From NCBI GenBank assembly GCA_025331125.1, contig JAOALB010000053.1, positions 186,001-250,000 of the forward strand: DNA of 64,000 bases. The letters are read 5' to 3'. Both the position numbers and the translations under genes were made by a program. This DNA comes from Mycogone perniciosa (Eukaryota; Ascomycota; Sordariomycetes; Hypocreales; Hypocreaceae). Position 1 is the stretch's first letter. Each line of letters starts with the position of its first letter. Shown piece after piece: positions 33,191 through 44,683 of this stretch. The notes beneath the pieces were generated by a model. It worked only from the letters and a program-made list of their open reading frames with translations. It did no database searches and was not told the DNA's origin.

Positions 33191-33230
33191 ACGGAGTAGT
33201 AGTAGCGGATGCTCCTCCGCCATACTCCGT
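33191..33230. repeat. Small hairpin of the ACGGAGTA repeat family
   Basis: ACGGAGTA at 33191-33198 and its reverse complement TACTCCGT at 33223-33230, with inner CGGA/TCCG pairing. It would form a foldback of about 40 bp. Confidence 0.45.
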
Positions 33231-35826
33231 GGTGTTTCGCCGTTCTGAAAGACTGTGGAGCGGTTTCAGGTTAACTTGTTAGTCGGTTGCGGCCCCGCCT
33301 ACGGAGGTGAATGGGAAGATCCGGGCTTGAGAATCGGAGAGTTCCTTGCTGACAGCCTGGAAATTGGCCAGCCTAGTGCGGCATCACGCGAAGTAGTAGC
33401 TGGGAATCGCCCAAGGAGGTGGATGAGTTGGTTTTTCTGTGGCGTATTCACATATTATCATTCAGAATGAATGCCACGAACTTGGCAAAAGTTCATGACA
33501 AGAACCAATGCATGGCTTGCTGATGCTGTGCCAGGCCTGGCTCCGTTTCCATGCGTGAAACTATGTGGCGCCATTCACAAAGCACACTCTGGACTGGTCT
33601 TGACGCCGCGCGATATTAATCATACTGGTGCCAAAAATATGGAGAGCGTTCGGGGCCGTTCGTTTACTACCACCCGGCCGGCCACGAGTCTGTGTGGTGT
33701 GTGGCTGCGGGTTCCCACCCTCTCTTCCGGACTGCTATTCCTGTCCGACGAATGGCACCGAGTCCCTGACCACTGGTCGTCATGGGGGGGGGGAGCCGGC
33801 TTGCTAAGAATAAAGAAGGCTCGAGGAAGGCTCGAGCGGCAAGAAAGGCCTCTCAAGACAATGCATGAAGAAAAAGTGCCGTGTGTGACGGTTGGCCAAG
33901 CCAATCAGGCTTTGCGAGAACCTGCAGGTCGATGCAGGCATTGACAACCAGGGACCTCATGCTCCTGGTTGGCTGAGTTCGTTAAGGTTGGCCTAATTTT
34001 TGGCTCTTTTGCCAGGGTTTGAAACCGTCCCTCTCCACCAAGGGTTGTAGTAATGTGTCGGCCGACTCGTCACTCTTGGATGGCGACTGACATAGACTGG
34101 CCCAGACTGGTGACCGCCGTGCTGTCATTTTTGATTGTTGTGATTAAGTTAGTTGCAGCAGACAAGGGGGTAATTTATTATGCATGCCCCAGTCAGTTGC
34201 TGGTGAGCCAATCTTGTCATCCGGACGCATGATTCTCGGCAAGGCGAAGCGCTGGCAAACAATTTGAGCATTAATGACGATTTCCGATTCGCAACCGGGG
34301 CTGTCTTTGCTAGTTGACGACTCTGTCTTTGCATCGTTGCGTGGGCCTGACCATTGCCGGCGATACCTCCTCTCCCCACGTGCAGAGTTGGCATTTGAAA
34401 TTGCACAGGGGCATAGCAGGCAGCGGCAATTAAGAGCATGTACGAAGTACTCCGTCCATACGTACTCAATTGGCAAGCCTGCAGTAGGTATGTGGTGTAG
34501 GGAGCACAGCACATGGAAGAACAATTCCCATGGCTGCGGCTAGAGTCCGATACGTAGAAAGAGCCCGTCTGCTTGGTTGGGCAGGCTTCAGTAATAGGTA
34601 CATAGATAGTGCTTTGTAGACCGTCAAGACAATGGACCGTCGGGTTGGGACGGGCGGGACGATCAAGCAAGCAAGTAGTACGGAGTAGTAGCCCTATGCT
34701 TCGTTTCAGATAGGGGCCTAGGCCAAACTCACGGGCCGTCGCCGTTGCAATGGGAAACTTTGGGTATCCCTATGATATTAACAGCCACAGCATATATTAT
34801 CTGGCGTGATGGGTTTGTCTCAGAGCACGTGGCATATGGTTACCAAAGCTGGCCCATATCTTCGCCAAAATGTCGACATTGTACGGAGTAGTATCGACGA
34901 ACGGGACCCTGTCTCGCTTGTCGGCCCTATGTTCCGTGCGCCATGCCCAGGCCGACTCTCCGTCGATCGGACCGGAAGCGAGAGAAGCGAGCGAGCGATA
35001 CAGGCAATGGTTGCGCCTGTACTCCGTGCTCCGTACGATCTGATGGAATCAATCATGGTAGGAGGATGGATGTCTGTCGACCCAGGAAAGCTTCTAAGCG
35101 ACCTGTAAAGCCACACGGGACGGATAGGTCCCAACTGCTGGAGTCTGGTAAGTATTTGTCCGACCGACGCCCAATTCTAGCTCCCTTTGGCCAAGCCCTG
35201 GCCTTAACCGCCGGCCACTGCATGGCGTATGGTTGTTAAAGAGGCGGCCAGTCACGGGAAGCGTCCACCGCAGCCTCTCGTACTGTGTGTGGGCTCCTGC
35301 GAGGAGGGAGAGATCCATCCAATGCGCCTGAACGTGTTGGCGTGATCAGATCAGTCCAAATGCAGCGGCTTGCATCTCGTCGTCGTATTATCGTATCAAT
35401 CAAGCCTTCGAGGAGAGGGGAAGAAAAGGAAGAAGAAAAATTGGGGGCGTGCTCAGCCATGATTCGGCGGGCTGGAGCAGCCACAAGGGATGGTGGAGGG
35501 GCGTAAGAAATCCGAGGCAGCCAGTCAGGATCACGGGTGGCGTTAGCGCCAGGTCCCCACAACAAGCAGCGACTGAAGCGATGCACCAGGCGCGTTTCAT
35601 CTCGAGAAGCCCTTCTTTTTGTGTTTTTGTGTTTTTGTGTGCTTCCAGCTTGGGCAAGAAAATCCGTGTGTGATGCCGGCTGTCCATTGGCCTGGAAAAT
35701 CGGGGACGGGCCCAGCGAGGGAGCATTCGCCGTGAATGGCGGCCACGAGAGAGAGGCAGAGAGGCGGGTCATGCAGTTGGCGCACGTCCGCATTCTCGGA
35801 CTGTAGATCAACGGATGGAATACTAA

Positions 35827-35867
35827 TACTAATACTACTCGCGGACGAAGTACGAGTAGTAATAGTA
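35827..35867. repeat. Imperfect inverted repeat, 15-bp arms (14 of 15 match)
   Basis: TACTAATACTACTCG (35827-35841) pairs with CGAGTAGTAATAGTA (35853-35867); one mismatch, loop of 11 nt that holds GAAGTA. It is embedded in a (TACTAA)/(TAGTAG) low-complexity stretch. Confidence 0.5.
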
Positions 35868-35991
35868 GTATAATGGCCGTGTTTCGCTGGTAGCACAGGG
35901 CAGCAGTAGTAATATCCGATATTGTATCTGATAGTAATGCTACGAAGTACTTCGTATTAGAAGAAAGACAATAGGACGAAGACAAAGAACC

Positions 35992-36656
35992 TTAATTACC
36001 TAATGGGATGTACAAAAGTAATACTCCGCACGAAGTACGAAGTACATACTGGACAATGCCACAGCGAAAGGCCGACTTCCTGCTATGTGCCATCCACATC
36101 TTCCCTACGTAGGATTCAAACTCATCATCTGTTCTCCAGTCAATAGTAGTATTCCGTTCGGGAATATAGAAGAGGGTGATGGCATAGTATCCACTGCGAA
36201 TTCCACCAGCTACCATTGCGTCATCAGGAGTGGTTCGGGAAATGTCAAAGCACATCCTCACTCTCTGCGTCGTCATGACCGAACATTTGATGCGGATCCA
36301 TGGGAATGAAACGGTAATTATCTTACTCTCTCCCGATACGCATTAGGAATAAGAGGCTCATCGATGCCATCTGTCTGACTGACAACTGTACGCAAGTCTA
36401 TTGGCAACACCGCCAGTCCGGAATTCTTACGATGGCTAATGCAATGTACATCAGTGATAGACTTGCATTGCTGATCAACACCATCTTCCAATAATGTGGC
36501 TTTGAAAAGGCTCTGACATGATCGACCTGCTGCCGTTCTTACGCCATCCTGTTCTTGGCGATCCTCCGACGTACGATTGCGCGTAAACACCGGTGTAAAT
36601 AGTGTGGGATGAGGATTTGGCGTTGCATTGCCCGTGAGAATAGCTGTCGTGTGAGC
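35992..36656 (-). pseudogene. Relic of an unrecognised protein-coding gene, frame-broken
   Basis: Two abutting open frames on the minus strand look coding but lie in different phases. The first (open 36656-36318) contains NSGLAVLPIDLRTVVSQTDG and LIPNAYRE; the second (about 36346-35992) contains FPWIRIKCSVMTTQRVRM, ISRTTPDDAMVAGGIRSGYY and WRTDDEFESYVGKMWMAHSR. They meet at a GAGAGAG tract; an extra GA there would explain the shift, though an unseen intron could too. The 3' end runs into a GTACTTCGTACTTCGTGCGG repeat just after GIVQYV, so the normal terminus seems lost. I do not recognise the family. It could also be chance open sequence. Confidence 0.35.
36029..36052. repeat. Tandem TACTTCGTA-type repeat at the end of the gene relic
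   Basis: ATACTCCGCACGAAGTACGAAGTA: two direct GAAGTAC units next to a diverged ACTCCG unit. The reading frame of the relic ends inside it. Confidence 0.5.
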
Positions 36657-37594
36657 TTATTGTGGAACTATGAGGTGCACGACAAGCTTGCTTCGTACTT
36701 CGTACATCACAAACCCTTGCTATCTAAGATGCACTATACGTATTTCCCTCCATTCCAACAATGCCAACATCCACTTTTTGTCTGTCCAAGCACAGTGGAT
36801 ATAAGCGCTGTGAATGTCATTTGAACTCTGCATGGCGGCGGTCAAAACTCTCGCAAGTGGAACCAAGTAAAGAGGAGTAAGAGTGCAGTTATCTTGCTTG
36901 CAGGAAGAACAGCTTGCCCCCGGCGAGCTTCACAGCAGGTTGAGGGTCCAATCAGAAGGCCAGTCGTATATGGCTACTGTATGTGGCCGTCTCATGAGCC
37001 GCCGAACTATCGAGAGTCTGATTACCTCGCATTAAACTAAGTGAGCTGGCAATGGCACGGCAACAAGTCGAAACAATCATTCGTCCGGTCATCTGCCCAA
37101 GTGTTGTCATGTAAAGTGCTCCGGACCAAACCTGCATGGAGAGATGAGCAGAGGGTTCGGCGGCTGCGGCTCCATCATTATGCAGTCCAAAGGCATCCTG
37201 CCGGGGTGTGGATGAGGAGGAACAACGACAGAGCGGACAGACATATTCCTTGGGCGTTGACGATGTGATTTTGGTGGTTGAAATGCTGGCCTGTTATGAT
37301 GAGCAGCGCGACATATAATAATAATAGCCGTGCGCTTGCAGGCCGCCGCTCCGTGCAAAGCCACTAATCCCAACAATGAACATGTTTGTGTCTGCGGAGC
37401 GGAGTACCATGTATGTGTACGAAGTAGCAACGCACTGTTCTATGTACTCGTAGGAAGGCTAGAAATGCGTGGAGATGAAGTGTTTAACTTGATTGCGGAG
37501 GTTGTACCGTCGCTTTGAACCCTACTAAGAGTGCAGATGGAGCCAGGCCGAGCCTTTTGGCGAGGTTCCGTTTGAAACTGAAGCTGGGACAAGA

Positions 37595-37617
37595 CAGAGA
37601 GAGAGAGAGAGAGAGAG
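37595..37617. repeat. (GA)n microsatellite
   Basis: About eleven GA units, 1.6 kb upstream of the STE12 ATG, probably in its promoter or leader region. Confidence 0.8.
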
Positions 37618-38660
37618 GAAATCCTTGGACACGGTGAATAGCGCCTGAAAGCCAATGTCCGTAGTCCGAGGTCCGCCTGGAGGCTTGTTGGAGAACCCCC
37701 TTTTGCAGCTCTTCTCTTCCTTGTGCTCCTCACCTCATGCTTTCTCATCAATCCACGCCCTGAGCTTTCTTCCCCCCACCCCCTCTCCCGCCGTGTGGCG
37801 CATCCCTCCTTCAGATGCATGGCCCGGTTTTTTGCTCTGTTCCCCCCTGGCTACCAAACGTCGCCTTGTTGTGGGGACTGTATGCAGCGCAATGCAGTGC
37901 AGTGCAAGACGGATGTGCGAAGTACGGAGTGAACTGCGAGTAAGTGAGTGCGTCCTGTGTGTGTGTGCGCGTGCGCGGGAGCGTGACTGTTCCGAACAGC
38001 GGCCAACAGCGCTCCGACCACACCACAACACCACAATGCCCGTTCTCTTGTCCTCTTGCCTGCTCGATGCTGGTCAGTGCTTGTCTTCGGGGCTTGGTCA
38101 GTGCTTGGCCTGGCCTGTGGAGATGGTGCTGAATGTTGGTTGCACTCTTGGACTGACTCCGTCCTCTGTGCTACCATGATGTACATAATAATAGTTCACC
38201 GGAGCCTTGGGGGGTCTAGCAGCGAGGTGTGCCGCTGGGAGGCGCTGTGCTGCGTGCTGTAAATTCCTCGTTGGGGGCCCACACCCTCCCATCCCCCCAA
38301 TCGCCCACCACCCTTTTGTCCCTACAGGCTAGAGGTAGCCCAACTTCCCCGTTAGCTGGGGCTCGTTCTGCTATTGTGTGCTAATCCTGGTCCCCTTGAG
38401 CCAGCGACCGCGCGAGCGAGTGCCTGGCGCTTTCGACGGCTAGCAGCCACACCACCTCATTAAACGTCCCATTCCCCCAATCCCCCATCCTCACATCCGT
38501 TCTTCTGAAATCTCTTCCTGTGTTTCTTATTTCCACGTCTCTGCCCTTTTTCACTTTTCCCTCTCTCTCTCTTCCTCTCTACCCTTCTCCTCCCGTTTCC
38601 GTTTCATTCGGAGCCGCACATAATCCTCTCGTGCTCGCTTTTTCTTTCCCATCTTTTTTC

Positions 38661-38684
38661 CTTGATTGATTGATTGATTGATTG
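38661..38684. repeat. (TTGA)n microsatellite
   Basis: About six TTGA/ATTG units in the pyrimidine-rich region ahead of STE12. Confidence 0.8.
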
Positions 38685-39233
38685 TCCTGGGCCAGGTTGT
38701 CCCTAATCGCGCACAGTCTCGCTCGCCGTCACTCCATCGCTTCAAAACACGACTCGTCGCGGGGCTCGTCGACTCCCCCCTTGATGGCTTTTTCGTTTCT
38801 ATAAACGTTTAATTCTTCTGCGACCGTCACAGTAGACTCTGCGATTAGGGTCCATCGAGCTAGCTGTCTCTCAATCACCTCGGCGGTCGACATCGACGCA
38901 ACCACTTCATTCGCTTGACGCAGTTTGTCGGGTCGTCATTTGCTGTGCATCATTTTTATCATTTCGAGCTGGTCTCCCATCGTCCTCATCTTGTCGAATC
39001 GCCATCGTCGCGAATCCCAGGCAGCGCCTGTCGTTTTTTTCATCGTCTACGCACCGATCACTCCGATTACACACGCTTTGCGCCTTTGTCGCTCCCTTTC
39101 CGGCGCCACTTCACGATAACCGCCGGACTCGCCCGCCAACGCCAATTGTACAGGCTCGCACAACCAACGGTTTTCTCGCTTCGCTCTTGGGCTGACCATC
39201 TGTGGTCACGTCGCCTTTACAACCCCGCACAAA

Positions 39234-41539
39234 ATGTATTCACAACACACGGCCATGGCGCCTCAAAAGCCAGAGACATTCATGTTGAGCACCGAGGCTC
39301 AACAAGCGCTGCCCCACGATGCTCAGGTCGCTCTTCAGCAGGTGGACAACTGTGCGTATACGCCCCAAACTCTGTTGCTTGAAAAGGGGACCCTAGCTGA
39401 CACCATGGCCAGTGAAATACTTCCTCATCTCCGCTCCTGTTGACTGGCAGGCAGACCAGTACATCCGGCGGTTTCTTCTGCCGACGGGCGAATATGTCTC
39501 TTGCGTTTTGTGGTAGGTTGCGCCTCATACCACAAGCTGCGACGGGTTGTTGCGCATACTAAACTCCATCTGCAGGAACAATCTCTTCCATATATCCGGC
39601 ACGGATATTGTGCGATGCCTTTCATTCAGATTCCAGGCGTTTGGTCGCCCCGTTAAGAACTCCAAGAAGTTCGAGGAGGGAATTTTTTCCGACCTGAGAA
39701 ATCTCAAGTCGGGCACTGATGCCTCCCTGGAGGAGCCAAAAAGTGCTTTCCTCGACTTCCTCTATAAGAACAACTGTATTCGAACCCAAAAGAAGCAAAA
39801 GGTCTTCTACTGGTATAGCGTGCCGCATGACCGGCTCTTCTTGGATGCCTTGGAGCGGGACTTGAAGCGCGAGAAGATGGGCCAGGAAGCCACCACTGTT
39901 GCTGTTAGCGAGCCTGCGCTGTCGTTCCAATACGACTCCTCTCAGAGCCTCTATGAGCAGCTGACGAAAAGCCAACAAGCCAACTCCTCCTCCTTCAACG
40001 CCCAGTCGTCCTCGTTCAACCAGAGCCAGTCTACCTCTCCTGTCATGAGGGCTATGGACTCAATGCCTCCCCCAAGCATGATTCCTCAAACGATGGCCCC
40101 TTTAGCGGATGCGATGGACTCGATGGTCTCATATGACACTATGGCAATGACGGCTGCTGTGCCGCAGCAGGTTGCAGCAGTCAAGAGGGAGGCTGACTTC
40201 ACTCGTGTTCATTACAACCAAAATGGCATTCCCATCACCCACAACCACCAGCGTCACGCTTCAATGCCGGCTTATGGTCTGGAGTATTCGCCGGCTCCCT
40301 CGTTCGTGTCCTCAGGTTACGAAGATTATGGTAGTCGAGGTCTTTCTTTCGAACCCATCACCCCTCCCCAACGCGCGCTAGGAATGACCGCAGAGCCCGC
40401 GTACATCGCCAACGAGGAGACAGGCCTCTACTCTGCCATCCCCGACCACTTGTCAGGGATGAACGCACTGAATGGAATGGTTCAGCTTCCTCCATCCAAC
40501 CTGACGGGAGCTCAGTTCCCTCGCTCCTATGGCGCAAACAACATTTACGCAGCTGTTATTGAAGGCTCACCTACCTACAAGCAGCGAAGACGCCGCACAT
40601 CCATTCCCCCATCCCTCTCTGCGGTTGCTCCTGCGCCTACCTCGACTCCAGCCGTTCCCCATAGGCCCTCTGACCTACGGAGGTCCGTGTCTGTTTCTAT
40701 CGGACCCGTTGCTGAGGGCGATGAGTCTGCCGACAATTCGCCCCCTGGCTTGGCCTACAGCAGCTCAGCAGTATCGATGACTAACCCGCGCGGGGATATG
40801 GTTGATATCTCAAGACATGGAACTCCCCTGTCTGCTGTGGGTGGTAGTCCTGCGGTGCGCCCTGTTACTCTTCAGCAGGAGTTCGCCCATGTTGTGAGCG
40901 ACGAAATCTCCGGCGATGGCCGGATGATGGCCGGTCACAATGGCGTGATTCGACGCGCGCGTTCTGCTACCGTCATGGAACTTGGGCCATATCCTCACAA
41001 GTCCCACTCGTGCCCAATTCCCACTTGTGGTCGTTTGTTCAAGCGCCTTGAACATCTCAAGCGGTATGAGCCATGGTTGATTATTACTTCGGGCAATTCT
41101 AACTTGAATCTTAGACATGTGCGAACACATACACAAGAGAAGCCCTACATCTGCCCTCACTGCAGCAAAGCATTCTCCAGATCAGATAATCTTGCACAGT
41201 ATGCTTCCCAGTCTTTCTTTTTTCTATACAAAGGATTTGCTAACCCGCCCTTCTAGACACAAACGGACTCATAGTCGCGAGGATGGTGGCGAGGGTGCGA
41301 TGAATCTCTCGACTGAGGAGGAGGACGAGTATTCCGGCGAAGAGCAACTCGGCTCCGTTGAGGAGGCCTCTCCTACTTCCGAAGTGGCCTACGTTACCAG
41401 CTCTACCAATGCGATAGGCGACACCATCTCCCCACCTCACACGATGGCTTCGAGTCATAGCTTCAACAGTCTCCAGACACTAAGCATGCCAATGACCATC
41501 AGCCAACCGACTCCCATCAATGCTGGGGGCGCGATGTAA
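39234..41539 (+). CDS. steA: Ste12/SteA transcription factor with STE domain and two C2H2 fingers
   Basis: Exons 39234-39351, 39413-39512, 39576-41063, 41115-41198 and 41257-41539 give 690 residues, the usual length for SteA-type proteins. It is the nuclear target of the Fus3/Kss1-type MAP kinase and controls mating, sexual development and invasive growth. The homeodomain-like STE DNA-binding region covers about residues 40-170 (YFLISAPVDW, YIRRFLLPTGEYVSCVLW, FRFQAFGRPVKNSKKFEEG, FLDFLYKNN, VFYWYSVPHDRLF). The fungus-specific C2H2 pair lies at about 550-605 (CPIPTCGRLFKRLEHL..H and CPHCSKAFSRSDNL..H) and is split by two introns. A Ser/Pro-rich middle holds SITI-like phosphorylation candidates. 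The 84-nt fourth exon is symmetric (see findings). Confidence 0.96.
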
Positions 41540-42140
41540 TGCAGTTCACTCCACGAAATGACTTTCACATTTATTTTCCCCCAATTTATTTGCGTCATGA
41601 CATCTTTTCTGATTTATCGGTCTCCTCTGATGAGGGTTTCAACCGAGTACCCTCAGTGTACTCTCTCCCTTCTTTTTCTTTTCTTTTGACCTTCTTACTT
41701 CAGCTTTATGCGTCAGTTGAACTCGGGTTGTCTTTTGTGGTTGCAAAAAGGATGTGCCCTATAGACATGGGCTCGGGATGGCTGGGTATGGTTGACACTC
41801 TTGTCACCAACCCTCGTAAGATATGAAGAGAGGGATATTGTATGGGGCAGGAGAGAATTCGACTGTATATATATAGTTTCTTTATCCCGGTTGATGGGTA
41901 TGACCCTCTGGAGGCATCCAGAGATGAGAAGAAAAGATCTTCTCAGTGAGAGGGTCAAGTAAGTGATAGACACGAACAGAAGAAGAATTGTCCGTTAACC
42001 TATTAAGATTCAAGTCATGCCTGTGATACCCCTTGAGCCTATGATCCTTCCAGTGTGTTGTGGTTAGTTCAACACCACACCTTTTATTACCAATATCATG
42101 ATCTTATTGTACGGCCAAATTGGAATTAATAACCATAATC
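41540..42140. other. Intergenic: convergent 3' ends of STE12 and FAF1
   Basis: 601 bp, T-rich after the STE12 stop (TTCTTTTTCTTTTCTTTTGACC near 41671), AT-rich toward FAF1. Probably both 3' untranslated regions. No gene seen. Confidence 0.45.
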
Positions 42141-43152
42141 TTATCGTTTGCCTCTTTTTCGCCCGAACGTATCTCTTGAACCTTCCATCATCTTAACATC
42201 ACGCTCATTCAACTTCAACTCCGCCCCTCTCAGCCGTCCCATACCAGGCCTATCCACTGCAAATCCACCGCCCCTCCTATCCCTCGTTTTCTTCTTGGGC
42301 GCCTCTCTCTCCAAGATGACGCCATTCTCCTTGGCCTCGCGCCTGCGCTTAGCCTCTCTGGCAGTAACGGCGGCGTTGATCCCCTTGCGCATATACATGG
42401 GCATTTTGTCTTGTTTGAGGATGGAGGTCTTGGAGCCGAGGGCTTGGATGCGCAGGTCGGTGGCCTTTTGGCGGATACGTCCCGCGGCGAACGTTTTGGG
42501 TTCTGTGGGAGCTGTGTTGATGGATAGGGAGGATAGGGACGTCGGGCGGTTGGGTGCGAGGAGGTGGGATTCGGCGAGGAGGCGGCGGAGTTCGAGGTCT
42601 TGGGCGAGGAGAGAGGGGGCGTCTTCGGGGAGGGCGGAGGATGAGGAGGAGGGCGCTTCGGGGGTTGTGGGTTTGGAGATGGCGGTTTGGTCCGGAGGGC
42701 GGGAGGACTGTATAGATGTTAGATAGGGCGCTCGTGGCGCGAAGGGGGCAGGGGACGTACCATGAAGGCTTTGAGCTCGCGTTTGCTCATAGTTGTGGGT
42801 TTGGGCGCTTGCGACATGGAGTGGTCTACAACTTCGACAGTCGGAGGAGTATCTGTATGCAGATCAGTATTCCATTCCTTGAGCCTGGCTAATTCCTGTG
42901 CACGCTTTACTTACTGTCATCGTCTTCCTCATCTGAGATTTCATCATCTGACAAGCCCCCCCATTCAGAATCCTCATCTTCGCTTTCGTTCTCGCTTTCG
43001 TTCTCGCCTTCGTCGTCTTGATCTTTCGTTGATTTGCTCTCCGACTCTGGCAAGGGATTGAAGCGGGCTTCAAAGTGGCGGCGGAAGATTTCCTGTGCGT
43101 CTTCTTCTGATATTGAGGGCTCGTGGGCCTTGCGCTTTCCGAGGACAGCCAT
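42141..43152 (-). CDS. faf1: Faf1-like small-subunit ribosome biogenesis protein
   Basis: Exons 43152-42915, 42852-42761 and 42707-42141 give 298 residues. The yeast relative Faf1 works with Krr1 in early nucleolar 40S assembly. Signs are the N-terminal LGKRKAHEPSISEEDAQE, FRRHFEARFNPLPE and an acidic stretch (SENESEDEDSEWGG, then EISDEEDDD); the middle LRRLLAESHLL; and the basic C-terminal half with MPMYMRKGINAAV, RREAKENGVILEREAPKKK and GRLRGAELKLNERDVKMM, which parallels the conserved end of yeast Faf1. Overall identity to yeast must be low, so orthology is inferred from order and motifs. It is divergent from the enoyl-CoA hydratase gene. Confidence 0.78.
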
Positions 43153-43706
43153 TTTGAAGGGCCTGGGTTGTCGGTGGTATGCAATGCTGAGCTGGTTGGG
43201 TTACATAGAAGCCATATCTCTTCGTTATCAGGAAACTTTTTCTGCATTGGTTATTTTGGCGCATGTATCAGAGCTCTAACCCCACTATAATTGCTGACAT
43301 AGTACGGAGTACCTGACACACTTAAACTAAAAGGAACAAGACGTCTGTCTTTCGAAGAGAAGGAATTTATGCTTAAATTTCATGTAAACATCAATATTGA
43401 TATTCCAGATTCATCACAATTTCTTCAATACTACTGCCAACAATGGCGTCCAGCGTCTCATCAATACGGAGGCGGCAAAACCTACCTCCGCTTCCCCAGA
43501 CTCGGCCATCGTCATCAGTACGTACCAATGCTCCGTATCCTCGGCTCAAAGCCGATGCTTTCCAGCTGATACGGGTCCAGAGCATTAACTCCCATCACCC
43601 AGGCCTCCCATCTTCTGCTGCTTTCGCATTCTGCTTCCCAATTACCCGGTATTTCTGTCAACTGGAGCTGTTTCTGCTTGCTTTTCCCGTCTAGAAAGCT
43701 TCCAAA
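43153..43706. promoter_or_regulatory. Divergent promoter region FAF1 / enoyl-CoA hydratase
   Basis: 554 bp. One AGTACGGAGTAC repeat at 43301-43312. Short frames at 43369-43694 have no domain. No gene supported. Confidence 0.4.
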
Positions 43707-44635
43707 ATGAACACGTTTCGGTTCTTGAGGCCTGTTGTCTCCAAGGTTCCCTTCCAGAAATCTACGCTGCCGCGGGTGGTGCGAGCATACAGCTCCAAAT
43801 CATATGAATACATCCAGACCTCAACGCCAAAACCCGGTGTTGGCCAAGGTTAGCGTCACCTATTCAATGGAATTGCTTAAAATTTGTGCTAATTTGGTAT
43901 GTAGTGACTCTGAACAGACCAAAGGCTCTCAATGCCTTGTGTACCCCTCTCATTAAGGAGCTTAATGAAGCTCTGAATGACTTCAATGCTTCGGATGACA
44001 CCACGGTCATTATTCTCACCGGGTCGCAGAAGGCTTTCGCTGCTGGTGCGGATATAAAGGAGATGGCTCCCCTCACTTTCTCTGAGGCATACACCAAAGC
44101 CTTTATTGAGTCGTGGTCGCTTCTTACCACTGAGGTCAAGAAGCCCATCATCGCGGCAGTCTCTGGCCATGCCCTCGGCGGTGGCTGTGAGCTGGCTATG
44201 ATGTGCGATCTCATCTACTGCACCGAGAATGCCAACTTTGGCCAGCCAGAGATCAAGCTGGGAACTATCCCTGGCGCCGGTGGTAGCCAGCGACTCACGC
44301 GCGCTATTGGCAAGTCCAAGGCCATGGAGCTCATTCTCACGGGCAAGTCGTTCAGCGGCGCGGAAGCCGAGAAGTGGGGGGTTGCAGCCAGGACGTTCCC
44401 TACGTACGAGGCGTTGATGGAGGAGACTCTGAAGACAGCCGAGACTATTGCCGGATACTCTAGGGTTGCTGTCCAGGCTTGCAAGGAGGTGGTGAACAAG
44501 AGCCAGGACTTGCCGCTGAGAGACGGCGTGGAGTTTGAGAGGCGTGTTTTCCACAGCTTGTTTGGCAGCCAGGATCAGAAGATTGGCATGAAGGCGTTTG
44601 CTGAGAAGAAGAAGCCCGAGTGGACTCACTCTTGA
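43707..44635 (+). CDS. Mitochondrial enoyl-CoA hydratase (ECHS1 type)
   Basis: Exons 43707-43848 and 43905-44635 give 290 residues. It hydrates trans-2-enoyl-CoA in mitochondrial beta-oxidation and branched-chain amino-acid breakdown. The crotonase signature is complete: QKAFAAGADIKEM (oxyanion hole), GHALGGGCELAMMCDLIY with one catalytic Glu, FGQPEIKLGTIPGAGGSQRL with the second. The basic N-terminus MNTFRFLRPVVSKVPFQKS with VVRAYSSK is a mitochondrial presequence. The short C-terminal helix region KAFAEKKKPEWTHS is typical. The intron phase is confirmed by the VGQ-VTLNRPKALNAL junction. Confidence 0.94.
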
Positions 44636-44683
44636 ATAGTTAGTTCTATTATGGACTATGAATGGGATCGAACAATCTGAGTT

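Larger units (their letters stand above)
31039..39233. other. Long gene-poor region upstream of STE12 (8.2 kb)
   Basis: No intact gene that I can support. It holds at least a dozen short ACGGAGTA/TACTTCGTA repeat units, several small hairpins, one gene relic (35992-36656), microsatellites (37595-37617, 38661-38684) and a long pyrimidine-rich stretch at 38500-39230. That stretch ends in the STE12 start and is probably its promoter and long 5' leader. Frames of up to 249 codons (35236-35985, minus) lack recognisable domains. A regulatory RNA is possible but not visible. Confidence 0.5.

Noticed and set aside
32649..33248. 199-codon plus-strand frame with an overlapping 168-codon minus-strand frame
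   Set aside because: Neither shows recognisable motifs, and the two overlap over almost the whole length; the plus frame runs into a repeat hairpin.
35236..35985. 249-codon open frame on the minus strand
   Set aside because: Starts in a leucine/valine-rich run encoded by low-complexity TAGTAG repeats, contains arginine-rich chance sequence, and no known domain or splice support.
43889..44629. 246-codon open frame antisense to enoyl-CoA hydratase
   Set aside because: Exact shadow of the crotonase coding strand; no features of its own.
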